This document shows positions 23,437-32,653 of a stretch of DNA of 64,000 nt, piece by piece. A program made the position numbers and the translations under genes. The notes under the pieces are model-generated. The model was not told the DNA's origin. It saw nothing but the letters and a program-made list of their open reading frames with translations, and did not search any database. Every line of letters begins with the position of its first letter. The stretch's first letter is position 1. This stretch comes from Lysobacter sp. Root916 (GTDB lineage Bacteria; Pseudomonadota; Gammaproteobacteria; Xanthomonadales; Xanthomonadaceae): contig NZ_LMJF01000015.1 in the NCBI RefSeq assembly GCF_001429785.1, positions 4,767 to 68,766 on the forward strand. The letters are read 5' to 3'.

Positions 23437-24344
23437 GCAAGATCCTGCTGCTGGGCGCCAACGGCCAGGTCGGCCAGGAGCTGCGGCGCAGTCTGGCGCC
23501 CCTGGGCGAGGTCGTGGCGACCACGCGCAGCGGCGAGCTGCCCGACGGCGGCCGCTGCGAGGCGCTGGATCTGGCCGAGCTCGACGCGATCGCGGCCCTG
23601 ATCGAGCGGGTGGGGCCCGACGTGGTCGTCAACGCCACCGCCCATACCGCGGTCGATCGCGCCGAGGACGAACCCGAGGTCGCGTTCCGGGCCAATGCGC
23701 GGGCGCCCGACCGGATCGCGCAGGCTTGCGCCGCGCGTGGCGCGACCTTGCTGCATTACTCGACCGACTACGTATTCGACGGCAGCGGCACACGCCCGTA
23801 TCGCGAGGACGACGCCACCGCGCCGCTGGGCGTGTACGGCGCGAGCAAGCTCGCCGGCGAGCAGGCCATCGCGGCCAGCGGCGCGTCTCATCTGATCCTG
23901 CGCACAGCCTGGGTCTACGCCACCCATGGCGCCAACTTCCTGCGCACCATGCTGCGCGTCGGCGCCGAGCGCGACGAACTGCGGGTGGTCGCCGATCAGA
24001 TCGGCTCGCCGACGCCGGCCTGGCTGATCGCCGACGTCAGCGCGGTCATCCTGCGGCAGGGCTTGGCCGAGTCCGGTGTGCGTCACCTCGTCGCCGGCGG
24101 CGAAACCACCTGGCACGGCTTCGCCGAGGCCATTTTCGAGCGTGCGTTCGCGCAGGGGCTGATCGCGCGCAAGCCGGTCGTCCACCCGATCGCGACCGCC
24201 GATTACCCCACGCGCGCGCGCCGCCCAGCCTATTCGGTGCTGGACACCGCCCGCCTGCGCGGCGAGTACGCGCTGGCTCTGCCGGACTGGCGGACCGCCC
24301 TGGATAGGACGCTGTCGACAGATTCGGCAAAGTCTCCAGCCTGA
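23433..24344 (+). CDS. rmlD: dTDP-4-dehydrorhamnose reductase
   Basis: 303 residues with the NAD(P)H fold KILLLGANGQVGQELRR, VVNATAHTAVDRAEDEPE, STDYVFDGSGTRPYREDD, the SDR catalytic YGASKLAGE and RTAWVYATHGANFLRTML, matching RmlD. It reduces the 4-keto group to give dTDP-L-rhamnose for LPS or other surface glycans. It is the last gene of the operon. A short stem followed by six T at about 24394-24416 may end the transcript. The glycosyltransferases that would use the product are not in the window. Confidence 0.96.
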   Translation: MSKILLLGANGQVGQELRRSLAPLGEVVATTRSGELPDGGRCEALDLAELDAIAALIERVGPDVVVNATAHTAVDRAEDEPEVAFRANARAPDRIAQACAARGATLLHYSTDYVFDGSGTRPYREDDATAPLGVYGASKLAGEQAIAASGASHLILRTAWVYATHGANFLRTMLRVGAERDELRVVADQIGSPTPAWLIADVSAVILRQGLAESGVRHLVAGGETTWHGFAEAIFERAFAQGLIARKPVVHPIATADYPTRARRPAYSVLDTARLRGEYALALPDWRTALDRTLSTDSAKSPA

Positions 24345-24440
24345 ACCCGCTGACGGGTAGGGGCCTGTATGCCCTGAGCCGTTGGATGGGTTAGGCTAGG
24401 CGCGAGCCGTTTTTTCGCGTCGTTTTAGGGGATAACCGAA

Positions 24441-26447
24441 ATGAAAAAGCTGCACCTAGCGGTGCTGGGCCTGGCGCTGTGCGCGGCCTCGGCACAAGCC
24501 GCCGATGCGCCGTCCGGCGCGCCCTCGATCGCCGACTTCGTCCGCCATTCGACCTACAGCGGCGCCAAGATCTCGCCCAGCGGCGAGTACCTGGCGCTGA
24601 CCGTGGACCGCGGCGACCAGGACGTGTTGACCGTGCTGCGCACCAAGGACCTGAGCCTGGTCAAGGTCAATCAGCTGCCTGACGAGAAGAGCGTCGGCCA
24701 GTTCGAATGGGTCAGCCCCGAGCGCCTGATCTTCAACTCGGTCAAGAAGCTTGGCCGTTACGCGCAGCCCTTCGGCACCGGCGAGTGGTACGGCGTCAAC
24801 GCCGACGGTACCCAGCCGCGTCCGCTGGTGTTCTACGGCACCCGCGACGCCACCCAGCGCGGCAAGCAGGTCGGCAACGAGCGCTTCCAGTTGCTCGACA
24901 CGCTGCCCGACGACGACGTCAACGTGATCATGGCGGTGACCTCGCCGCGTTCGAACGAGGGTGTGGGCACCGAACTGGTGCTGTTCGACACCCTGACCGG
25001 CCGCCGCAAGTCGCTGGCGCGTGCGCCGCGCGAGAACTGCGAAATCGCGCTCGATGTCGCCAAGGCGCCGCGTTTCGCGATCTGCTACGACGACGAGGAT
25101 GCGCAGGGCAACTTCGACAGCCAGAACGAGCTCTACCGCCGCGGCGACGACGGCAAGTGGACCTTGATCAACAGCTCCAAGAGCTCGGGCAAGCACCTGA
25201 GCGTGATCGGCACCTCCACCGACGGCCTGATCTATGCCAACCAGAGCGACGGCAAGAAGCCGGAGGCGCTGGGTACCATCGACCCGGTGACTGGCGCGTT
25301 CAATACCTTGTTCGAGGATCCGGTCTCCGACCCGGCCAGCTACATCACCTCGGCCGACGGCGACACCATCCTGGGCGTGATCACCGAGGCCGGCGCGCCG
25401 CGCGTGACCATGGTCGACGAGAAGCACGCCGACGCTGAGATCTACGCCTCGCTCGCGGGCGCTTTCCCGGGCCAGCTGGTGCGCTTCTCCAGCGCCACCA
25501 AGGACGGCAAGAAGATCGTGGTTTCGGTGGTCAGCGACAAGAACCCGGGCGAGCTGTACCTGTACGACCGCGACACCGGCAAGGCGCGCTTCCTGATGCA
25601 GGGCCGCAAGTGGCTGGACCCGAAGAAAATGGCCAGCGTCAAGCCGTTTTCGATGACCACCCGCGACGGTCTCAAGATCTACGGCTACCTGACCATTCCG
25701 CACGGTTCCGACGGCAAGAACCTGCCGATGATCGTCAACGTGCACGGCGGCCCGATGGGCCCGCGCGACAACTGGGCGTTCAACTGGGAAACCCAGTTGC
25801 TGGCCAGCCGCGGCTACCTGGTGATGCAGATCAACTACCGCGGCTCGGGCGGCTTCGGTAAGGGCTTCCAGGACATGGGCTACGGCACCTGGGCCACCGG
25901 CATCATGAACGACATCATCGATGCCACCAAGTGGACCATCAACCAGGGCTATGCCGACGAGGATCGAGTCTGCATCTACGGCGGCAGCTTCGGCGGCTAC
26001 GCCTCGCTGATGGCGCCGACCATCGACCAGAAGCTGTTCAAGTGCGCGTTCGGCTACGTCGGCGCCTACGACATCGACGTGCAGTTGACCAAGAGCGATA
26101 CCTCGGATCGCGAAAGCGGCCGTCGCTACATGGCGCGCGCCTTCGGCAAGACCAAGGCCGAGCAGGACGCGATGTCGCCGGTCAAGCACGCCGACAAGTT
26201 CAAGATCCCGGTCTACCTCGCCGCCGGCGCACGCGATCCGCGCTGCCCGCCGGAGAACACCGAGTCGATGAACAAGGCCCTGATCGCGGCCGGCAACCCG
26301 CCGGAAGGCATGATCATCCAGTCCGGCGAAATGCACGGTTTCTACAAGGAAGAAAACAACCAGCGCCTGTACACCGAGATGCTGGGCTTCTTCGACCGCC
26401 ATATCGGCGGCAAGGTCAACGTCGGGGGCGCATCCAAGGCGAAATGA
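24441..26447 (+). CDS. Secreted S9 family peptidase (prolyl-oligopeptidase type), paralog 1
   Basis: 668 residues with a signal peptide ending CAASAQA (about residue 20). A propeller-like N-terminal domain runs to about 400. The C-terminal alpha/beta-hydrolase domain has the nucleophile motif GGSFGG (Ser516), the Asp in AAGARDPRCP and the His in SGEMHGFYKEEN. S9 enzymes cut short peptides, often as dipeptidyl or acyl-aminoacyl peptidases; it would work in the periplasm or outside. It is the first of three tandem S9 genes and the most distant of them. Its codon bias is strongly G/C at third positions, like the surrounding genes. Confidence 0.9.
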   Translation: MKKLHLAVLGLALCAASAQAADAPSGAPSIADFVRHSTYSGAKISPSGEYLALTVDRGDQDVLTVLRTKDLSLVKVNQLPDEKSVGQFEWVSPERLIFNSVKKLGRYAQPFGTGEWYGVNADGTQPRPLVFYGTRDATQRGKQVGNERFQLLDTLPDDDVNVIMAVTSPRSNEGVGTELVLFDTLTGRRKSLARAPRENCEIALDVAKAPRFAICYDDEDAQGNFDSQNELYRRGDDGKWTLINSSKSSGKHLSVIGTSTDGLIYANQSDGKKPEALGTIDPVTGAFNTLFEDPVSDPASYITSADGDTILGVITEAGAPRVTMVDEKHADAEIYASLAGAFPGQLVRFSSATKDGKKIVVSVVSDKNPGELYLYDRDTGKARFLMQGRKWLDPKKMASVKPFSMTTRDGLKIYGYLTIPHGSDGKNLPMIVNVHGGPMGPRDNWAFNWETQLLASRGYLVMQINYRGSGGFGKGFQDMGYGTWATGIMNDIIDATKWTINQGYADEDRVCIYGGSFGGYASLMAPTIDQKLFKCAFGYVGAYDIDVQLTKSDTSDRESGRRYMARAFGKTKAEQDAMSPVKHADKFKIPVYLAAGARDPRCPPENTESMNKALIAAGNPPEGMIIQSGEMHGFYKEENNQRLYTEMLGFFDRHIGGKVNVGGASKAK

Positions 26448-26475
26448 GCCTAGGTGCGAGTATCCAGGCAGTAAG

Positions 26476-26509
26476 CCGCGGCCACCTTCATCGGTGGCCG
26501 CGGTCGTTT
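26476..26509 (+). terminator. Hairpin between S9 paralogs 1 and 2
   Basis: Perfect 11-bp arms CCGCGGCCACC and GGTGGCCGCGG surround a 6-base loop, starting 29 bp after the stop of the first S9 gene and followed by TCGTTT. It is likely an intrinsic terminator that separates the first S9 gene from the second. Confidence 0.6.
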
Positions 26510-26557
26510 CCGGCATGGAGCGCCGAAGTAGATGGCTTGAAGAATCAGGGGGGCTCA

Positions 26558-28537
26558 ATGATGAAACTGTTGCATGCCGTGGTCCTGGGTGCAGGACTGT
26601 TGATCGCCATGCCGGCGTTCTCCGCCGTCAATGTGGAGGCCTTCGTTCGTCGGGACCGCTTCAACGAAATCAAGCTCTCCCCGAATGGCGAGTACCTCGC
26701 CGCGACGGTGCCGCTGGAGGACCGCACCGCACTGGCGATCATTCGTCGCTCCGACAACAAGGTGACGGCTGACTTCCGGCTCGAGAAGAACACGCATGTG
26801 GCCGAGTTCTGGTGGGTGAACCCGCAGCGCGTGTTGATCAGCATGACGCGAACTTTCGGCGACAGAGACACGCCATTCCGGGACGGGAATCTGCTCGCGA
26901 TCAACGCCGATGGAACCGATCCAGAACTGCTGGTCGGGCAGTCCGTGCGCGGAGAGGGCGCAAAGACTCGGATTCAGCCGAAGAAAGTGGAGCAGGTGGC
27001 GGCATACCTGGCCGACGGACTGCGGGAGGATGAGAAGAACGTCATCATTTCGGTGTCGCCCTTCGGTTACGACACCTACTCGCGGGCGGACGAAATGGAC
27101 GTCTACACGGGTCGCCGTGTGACTGTGGCGCGAGCGCCCGTCAGAAACGCCAGTTTCGTCACCGACAATCGCGGTAATGTTCGCTTCGCGTTCGGTTTCG
27201 GTGCCGATAACGTGCGCAAGCTGTATTACCGAGGCGGTGCGGATGCTCCCTGGGAGCAGATCGGCGACGAGGCCGGCACCGGCATGGCGGAAGTGCCGTT
27301 GGGCTTCTCCGAAGACGATAAGATCGCCTACTTGCTGGCCGAGCAGAGCAACGGCCCCGACGCCATTGTCGCTTACGACCCTGTCGCGCGCTCGCGCACT
27401 CAAGTCATGCGCGATGCCCGGGTAGACCCGGACGAGATCGTCTACCGCAAAGGCACGATTCCGGTGGGAGCCTTCTTTGTGGACGGCAAGCGCGAGGCTA
27501 GGTTCTTCGATGCGAGCGCTCCGGAAGCCGGCATCTATCGCGCGCTGGCTCCCGCATTCGGCGCCGATTCGATACGTGTCACTTCGATCACCGACGACCA
27601 GAAGCTGGCGCTGGTCGAGGTGAGCAGTGGGCGAAATCCGGGCGACTTCTATCTCTACGATACGACCACCAAGAAGGCCAACCATCTGCTGAGTCGGCGG
27701 GATTGGTTCGACCCCGAGAAGATGGCGGAGAAGAAGCAGGTCTCGCTGCAGGCTCGCGATGGCTTGAGCCTGCGCGGATACTTGACCCTGCCGAGCGGCA
27801 GCTCGGGCAAGAATCTGCCTATGGTGCTGTTGCCGCACGGCGGCCCCTTCGATGTCCAGACCGTCTGGAGCTTCGACGGCGAGGCCCAACTGCTTGCTGC
27901 CGCGGGCTATGCCGTACTTCAGGTCGATTTTCGGGGCTCCAGCGGCTATGGGCGACAGTTCGTGCGCGCAGGTGCCCGCGAATGGGGCGGGAAGATGCAG
28001 GACGATCTGACCGATGCCACCCGCTGGGCCGTACGGGAGGGCATCGCGGATGCGAACAAGATATGCATATACGGCGCCAGCTACGGCGCCTACGCCGCAT
28101 TGATGGGGACTGCAAAAGAAGCCGGTCTGTATCGCTGCGCGGTCGGCTATGTCGGTGTGTACGACCTGCCGGCGATGCACACGTCCGGCGATATCCAGAA
28201 TCGCGGTTCCGGCGAGGCCTACCTGCGTGAATGGATAGGAGTGCGCGAGGAACTCGCTTCCGTGTCACCAGTGAGAATGGTCGACCGTATCAAGGTTCCG
28301 GTGTTCCTTGCAGCCGGTGGGCGCGATATGCGCGCGCCGATAGAGCACAGCATTGGAATGGAAAAGGCCCTGCGCAAAGCCGGGGTGCCGGTGGAGACCC
28401 TGTACTTCGATATGGAAGGCCACGGCTTCTACACCGAAGAGCATCGTCGCGAGTACTATTCCCGGCTGCTGGATTTTCTGGCTCGTAGCCTGGGCGGTCT
28501 GACCGCCGCGCCGCTGGAGCCTGCCGGTCGCAAGTGA
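26558..28537 (+). CDS. Secreted S9 family peptidase, paralog 2
   Basis: 659 residues beginning MMKLLHAVVLGAGLLIAMPAF, a signal peptide, after a strong GGGGGG-type ribosome site. The mature N-terminus VNVEAFVRRDRFNEIKLSPN and the catalytic domain (GASYGAYAAL with Ser508, AAGGRDMRAPIEHS with Asp, EGHGFYTEEH with His) align from end to end with the next gene, so the two are recent duplicates. Codons in this copy more often end in A or T than in its neighbours, for example around 26640-27300, which hints at relaxed selection or import from another genome. Function is as for the other S9 genes: cutting peptides in the periplasm. Confidence 0.9.
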   Translation: MMKLLHAVVLGAGLLIAMPAFSAVNVEAFVRRDRFNEIKLSPNGEYLAATVPLEDRTALAIIRRSDNKVTADFRLEKNTHVAEFWWVNPQRVLISMTRTFGDRDTPFRDGNLLAINADGTDPELLVGQSVRGEGAKTRIQPKKVEQVAAYLADGLREDEKNVIISVSPFGYDTYSRADEMDVYTGRRVTVARAPVRNASFVTDNRGNVRFAFGFGADNVRKLYYRGGADAPWEQIGDEAGTGMAEVPLGFSEDDKIAYLLAEQSNGPDAIVAYDPVARSRTQVMRDARVDPDEIVYRKGTIPVGAFFVDGKREARFFDASAPEAGIYRALAPAFGADSIRVTSITDDQKLALVEVSSGRNPGDFYLYDTTTKKANHLLSRRDWFDPEKMAEKKQVSLQARDGLSLRGYLTLPSGSSGKNLPMVLLPHGGPFDVQTVWSFDGEAQLLAAAGYAVLQVDFRGSSGYGRQFVRAGAREWGGKMQDDLTDATRWAVREGIADANKICIYGASYGAYAALMGTAKEAGLYRCAVGYVGVYDLPAMHTSGDIQNRGSGEAYLREWIGVREELASVSPVRMVDRIKVPVFLAAGGRDMRAPIEHSIGMEKALRKAGVPVETLYFDMEGHGFYTEEHRREYYSRLLDFLARSLGGLTAAPLEPAGRK

Positions 28538-28662
28538 AATGGCGCTTGTTTCGCGTGATTTAAAGGCATCCGCGCACATGCTGCGAGATCGCTTGCGTCG
28601 ATGGCTACAATTGTTTTATGGATGCGCCGTCAGGCGTATCGCAATCACGGGGATGAGACGAA

Positions 28663-30648
28663 ATGAAGCAATACCTCAGTGCAGCATTGCTGTGCGCCGG
28701 GATGATAGCCGCGCCGGTCGCATCGGCGGTCAACGTCGATGCCTACATCAAGAAGGACCGGTTCAACGAGGTCAAGATTTCGCCCAATGGCGACTACCTT
28801 GCGGCGACGGTGCCCTTCGAGGACAAGACGGCGCTGGTGATCCTGCGCCGGTCGGACAACAAGGTCACGGCGAATTTCAGGCTGGAGAAGAATACGCACG
28901 TAGCTGGGTTCTGGTGGGTCAATCCGGAACGCGTCGTGATCAGCATGGCGCGCAAGATCGGCGCGCTGGACAAACCTCAGTGGGACGGCAATCTGTATGC
29001 CATCAACGCCGATGGAACCCAGCCCGGTCTGCTCGTGGGACAGAGCGTGCAAGGCGCGGGCCTGGGGACCAAGATCCAGCCGAAGAAGGTCGAGCAGATC
29101 GCCGCCTTCATGGTCGACGAATTGGCCAACGACGATAAGAACATCGTAATCTCGGTGCAGCCTTTCAGCGACGACCCTTACACCCGCGTCGAAAAGATCG
29201 ACGTTTACACGGGACGTCGCTCGCCGCTGGCGCGCGCACCGGTGCGCAATGCCGATTTCATCACCGACAATCAAGGCTTGGTCCGCTTCGCGATCGGCTA
29301 CGGCACCGACAACGTCCGCAAGCTCTATTACCGCAAGACCGAGAGCGCGGAATGGGAGTTGATCAGCGCCGACAACATCGGCGAGGGCATCGAGATCCCG
29401 GTCGGTTTCTCCGCGGACGACAAGACCGCCTATTTCCGGGCCGAGCGCAAGAAGGGGCCGGACGCGATCGTGGCCTACGATATCGCGACCCAGAAGCGCA
29501 GCGATGTGTTGCAGGATGCCAAGGTCGACCCGTCGACCTTCATCTATCGCGGCAACTCGTATACCCCCGTCGGCGCCTTCTTCATCGATGGCAAGCGGGT
29601 CACCAAGTTCTTCGATACGGCGGCTCCCGAGGCTCGCCTGTACAAGAGCCTGGAATCCGCGTTCGGCGGCGACCCGGTGCGCATCACCTCTCGCAGCAGC
29701 GACGGCCGCCTGGCTCTGGTCGAAGTGTCCAGCGGTAACAACCCAGGCGATTTCTTCCTGTTCGACACAACCGCGAAGAAGGCCGAGCACCTGCTCAGTC
29801 GCCGCGATTGGTTCGACCCGGCACAGATGGCGGAGAAGCGTGGCATTTCGCTGAAGGCGCGCGATGGCTTGGCGCTGCAGGGCTACCTCAGCCTACCCAA
29901 GGGCAGCAGCGGCAAGAACCTGCCGATGGTGGTCATGCCGCACGGAGGGCCCTACGACATCCAGGATCCCTGGGGCTTCGACGAGGAAGCGCAAATGTTG
30001 GCCGCGGCCGGCTACGCGGTGCTGCAGGTCGATTTCCGCGGCTCCAGCGGTTACGGTCAGGCCTTCGTGCAGGCCGGTGCGCGCGAATGGGGCGGCAAGA
30101 TGCAGGACGATGTCACCGACGCCACGCGCTGGGCTATCCAGCAGGGCATCGCCGACAGCGGCCGCATTTGCATCTACGGCGCCAGCTACGGCGCTTACGC
30201 CGCACTGATGGGCGCGGCCAAGGAACCGACCCTGTACAAGTGCGCGGCCGGCTATGTGGGTGTCTACGACCTGCCGAGCATGCACAACACCGGCGACATC
30301 CAGCGGCGCGGTTCCGGCGAGACCTATCTGCGCGAGTGGATCGGCAGTCGAGAGGAGCTCGGCGCGGTGTCGCCCACGCGCATGGCCGACCGCATTAAGG
30401 TGCCGGTATTCCTGGCGGCGGGCGGCGAGGACGAACGCGCGCCGATCTCGCACAGCAAGATGATGGAGCAGGCGCTGCGTAAAGCGGGCACCCCGGTGGA
30501 AACCCTGTACTACGACACCGAAGGCCACGGCTTCTACACCGAGGCGCACCAACGCGAGTACTACACCAAGCTGCTGGCGTTCCTGGCGCGTAGTCTTGGC
30601 GGCCAAGTGGCGACGGCACCGGCGACGAAGCCTGCGGCGGCCAAGTAA
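28663..30648 (+). CDS. Secreted S9 family peptidase, paralog 3
   Basis: 661 residues with a signal peptide (MKQYLSAALLCAGMIAAPVA). The catalytic set is GASYGAYAALMG (Ser508), GGEDERAPISHS and EGHGFYTEAHQ. It is closely related to the gene just upstream; shared stretches include VNVDAYIKKDRFNEVKISPN against VNVEAFVRRDRFNEIKLSPN. Unlike that copy, its codon use is the strong G/C type typical of the window. It ends 52 bp before a bidirectional terminator shared with the POT transporter gene. The usual Gly after Ser-x-Gly in S9 enzymes (GxSxGG) is Ala in both copies, a possible specificity mark. Confidence 0.9.
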   Translation: MKQYLSAALLCAGMIAAPVASAVNVDAYIKKDRFNEVKISPNGDYLAATVPFEDKTALVILRRSDNKVTANFRLEKNTHVAGFWWVNPERVVISMARKIGALDKPQWDGNLYAINADGTQPGLLVGQSVQGAGLGTKIQPKKVEQIAAFMVDELANDDKNIVISVQPFSDDPYTRVEKIDVYTGRRSPLARAPVRNADFITDNQGLVRFAIGYGTDNVRKLYYRKTESAEWELISADNIGEGIEIPVGFSADDKTAYFRAERKKGPDAIVAYDIATQKRSDVLQDAKVDPSTFIYRGNSYTPVGAFFIDGKRVTKFFDTAAPEARLYKSLESAFGGDPVRITSRSSDGRLALVEVSSGNNPGDFFLFDTTAKKAEHLLSRRDWFDPAQMAEKRGISLKARDGLALQGYLSLPKGSSGKNLPMVVMPHGGPYDIQDPWGFDEEAQMLAAAGYAVLQVDFRGSSGYGQAFVQAGAREWGGKMQDDVTDATRWAIQQGIADSGRICIYGASYGAYAALMGAAKEPTLYKCAAGYVGVYDLPSMHNTGDIQRRGSGETYLREWIGSREELGAVSPTRMADRIKVPVFLAAGGEDERAPISHSKMMEQALRKAGTPVETLYYDTEGHGFYTEAHQREYYTKLLAFLARSLGGQVATAPATKPAAAK

Positions 30649-30700
30649 GCCAGCGGTCTTGCGCTCGGATTCGTTAGGGGCCGGCCGCAGCCATCAGGCA

Positions 30701-30734
30701 AAAGAAAACGGCGCCGCAAGGCGCCGTTTTCTTT
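30701..30734. terminator. Bidirectional intrinsic terminator
   Basis: Perfect 15-bp arms AAAGAAAACGGCGCC and GGCGCCGTTTTCTTT with the tetraloop GCAA. The A/T ends give a T-tract in both directions, so it serves both the S9 gene (plus strand) and the POT gene (minus strand), which converge here. Confidence 0.92.
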
Positions 30735-30759
30735 GCGGTATCGCTTAGGCGAACGGGGC

Positions 30760-32526
30760 TTACTTCACCCCATGCATCCACTTGCGCAGCAACGGCGACA
30801 GCAGGAAGTACAGCACGCCCGAGCCAATGCCGATCCACATCATCAGCTGGAACAGCTCGCCGTACTTGGCGCTGGCGGTGACGAAGTCGACCGCAGCGCC
30901 TTCCGGCAGGTCCAGCGAGGCGAGCTTGCCGAACTGCGCGGCCAGCACTTCCGAGTAGGCGGTGGCCAGCCAGAAGCCGCCCATCATCAGGCCGACCACG
31001 CGCGCCACCGACAGCTGGGTGACCGCGGACAGGCCGATCGGCGACAGGCACATTTCGCCGACTTCGAGCACGAAGTAAGCCAGCACCAGCCACCACACGC
31101 TGGCCATCGTGCCGCCGGCCGTGGCCTGTGCGGCCAGCATCAGCGGGACGAAGGCCAGGCCGGCGACGATCAGGCCGATGGCGATCTTGGCCGGCTTACT
31201 CGGGTTGAGCCCACGCCGCTCCAGCCACGGCCACAGCCAGGCGAAGATCGGCGACAGCACGATGATGAAGAACGCGCCGAGGAAGGTCAGCGAACTGGCG
31301 GTCTGCGGCTTCAGCACCACGTCGTGGAAGGAGGCCACCGCCAATCCCAAGGCCAGCAGGCCGACCATGGTCTTGGCCAGTCCGGCGTTGCCGCGATCGC
31401 TGGCCTTCAGCGCGGCGATCATCAGGAACGGGCTGGCCGCCAGCAGGAACAGCGACCACGGCAAGGCACCGCTGCTGATGCCGCTGAGGCTGGGGAACAT
31501 GTCCTTGGTCAGCAGGCGGTCGCTGAAGGTGATCCAGCTGCCGTAGGTCTGCTCGTACAGCGTGAAGAACACCAGTACGCCGACGATCATCAGGAGCAGC
31601 GAGATCATCTGCTCGCGCTGCACCTTGTTGCATTTCGTGATCAGGAAGTAGATGAACCACAGGCCGAAGCCGGCTGCGATCAGGTGCATGGCGCCATGCA
31701 CGGTCGCGGTGCGCTGGATCAGCTGCCAGACCACGGCTACGCCGGCGAACGAGCCGAGGTAGATCCACCACTCGCGCGACAGGCCTGCGATGCGTTCGCG
31801 CAGCAAGCCGGGATTCGTTGGGGCGGCATGGCCGTACAGATACTTCTGGCCCCAGATGAACATGATCAGCCCGGCGACCATGCCGACGCCGGCGGCGCCG
31901 AAGCCGTACTTCCAGCCATAGGTCTCGCCCAGGAAGGCGCAGATCAGACTGGCGAACATCGCGCCGACGTTGATGCCGGCGTAGAACAGGGTGAAGCCGG
32001 AATCGCGACGCGGATCGTTTTCGGGGTAGAGCTTGCCGACGATGGTCGAGATGTTCGGCTTCAGGAAGCCCACGCCCATGATGATCAGCGCCAGCGACAG
32101 GTAGAACACCTGCAGCGCGGCGGCGTCGCGTTGGATCGTGCCGTCGGCCAGTCGAACGGCCTGGTGGCCCTCGTAGGCCATGCCCAGATGGCCCAGCACC
32201 AGCAGCACGCCGCCCAGCACCACCGCCTTGCCCATGCCCAGGTAGCGGTCGGCCAGTACGCCGCCGATCACCGGCATGGCGTAGACCAGGCCGCCGTAGG
32301 CGCCGAGCAGGTCGTAGCCGGCGTCGTCCGTGAACAGGTGGTACTTCAGCAAATACAGCAGCAGCAGCGCCTTCATGCCGTAGAAGGAGAAGCGCTCCCA
32401 CATCTCGGTGAAGAAGCAGACGTAGAGGCCTTTGGGATGGCCGAAGAACTCGCCGTGGGCCGGCGTCGATGCGGTTGCAGGTACGGTCACAACGGGCTCC
32501 GTAGGGAGGGGCTTGCGGGACGGCAT
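30760..32526 (-). CDS. POT/PTR family proton-coupled oligopeptide transporter
   Basis: 588 residues, at least 12 membrane segments. The N-terminus has GLYVCFFTEMWERFSFYGMK, the ExxERF proton-coupling motif of the POT family. GGVLADRYLGMGKAVVLGG and the PTR signature FTLFYAGINVGAMFASLICA follow. It imports di- and tripeptides with protons. It lies between secreted S9 peptidases on both sides, which fits a pathway where peptidases make small peptides and this protein takes them up. The ATG at 32526 was chosen; longer starts read into an Arg/Gly-rich stretch. Confidence 0.94.
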   Translation of the reverse strand: MPSRKPLPTEPVVTVPATASTPAHGEFFGHPKGLYVCFFTEMWERFSFYGMKALLLLYLLKYHLFTDDAGYDLLGAYGGLVYAMPVIGGVLADRYLGMGKAVVLGGVLLVLGHLGMAYEGHQAVRLADGTIQRDAAALQVFYLSLALIIMGVGFLKPNISTIVGKLYPENDPRRDSGFTLFYAGINVGAMFASLICAFLGETYGWKYGFGAAGVGMVAGLIMFIWGQKYLYGHAAPTNPGLLRERIAGLSREWWIYLGSFAGVAVVWQLIQRTATVHGAMHLIAAGFGLWFIYFLITKCNKVQREQMISLLLMIVGVLVFFTLYEQTYGSWITFSDRLLTKDMFPSLSGISSGALPWSLFLLAASPFLMIAALKASDRGNAGLAKTMVGLLALGLAVASFHDVVLKPQTASSLTFLGAFFIIVLSPIFAWLWPWLERRGLNPSKPAKIAIGLIVAGLAFVPLMLAAQATAGGTMASVWWLVLAYFVLEVGEMCLSPIGLSAVTQLSVARVVGLMMGGFWLATAYSEVLAAQFGKLASLDLPEGAAVDFVTASAKYGELFQLMMWIGIGSGVLYFLLSPLLRKWMHGVK

Positions 32527-32653
32527 TCGGGACAATCGGGGGAGTATAGCGGCGCCGGCCCGGTCGCCCGATCCGGCCCGGGCCCGCCCCCGGCCTTTGC
32601 GGGTCCCCGCCCGGACCCCTACCATCGACGTTTTGGCCCCGCCCGGAGTTCCC

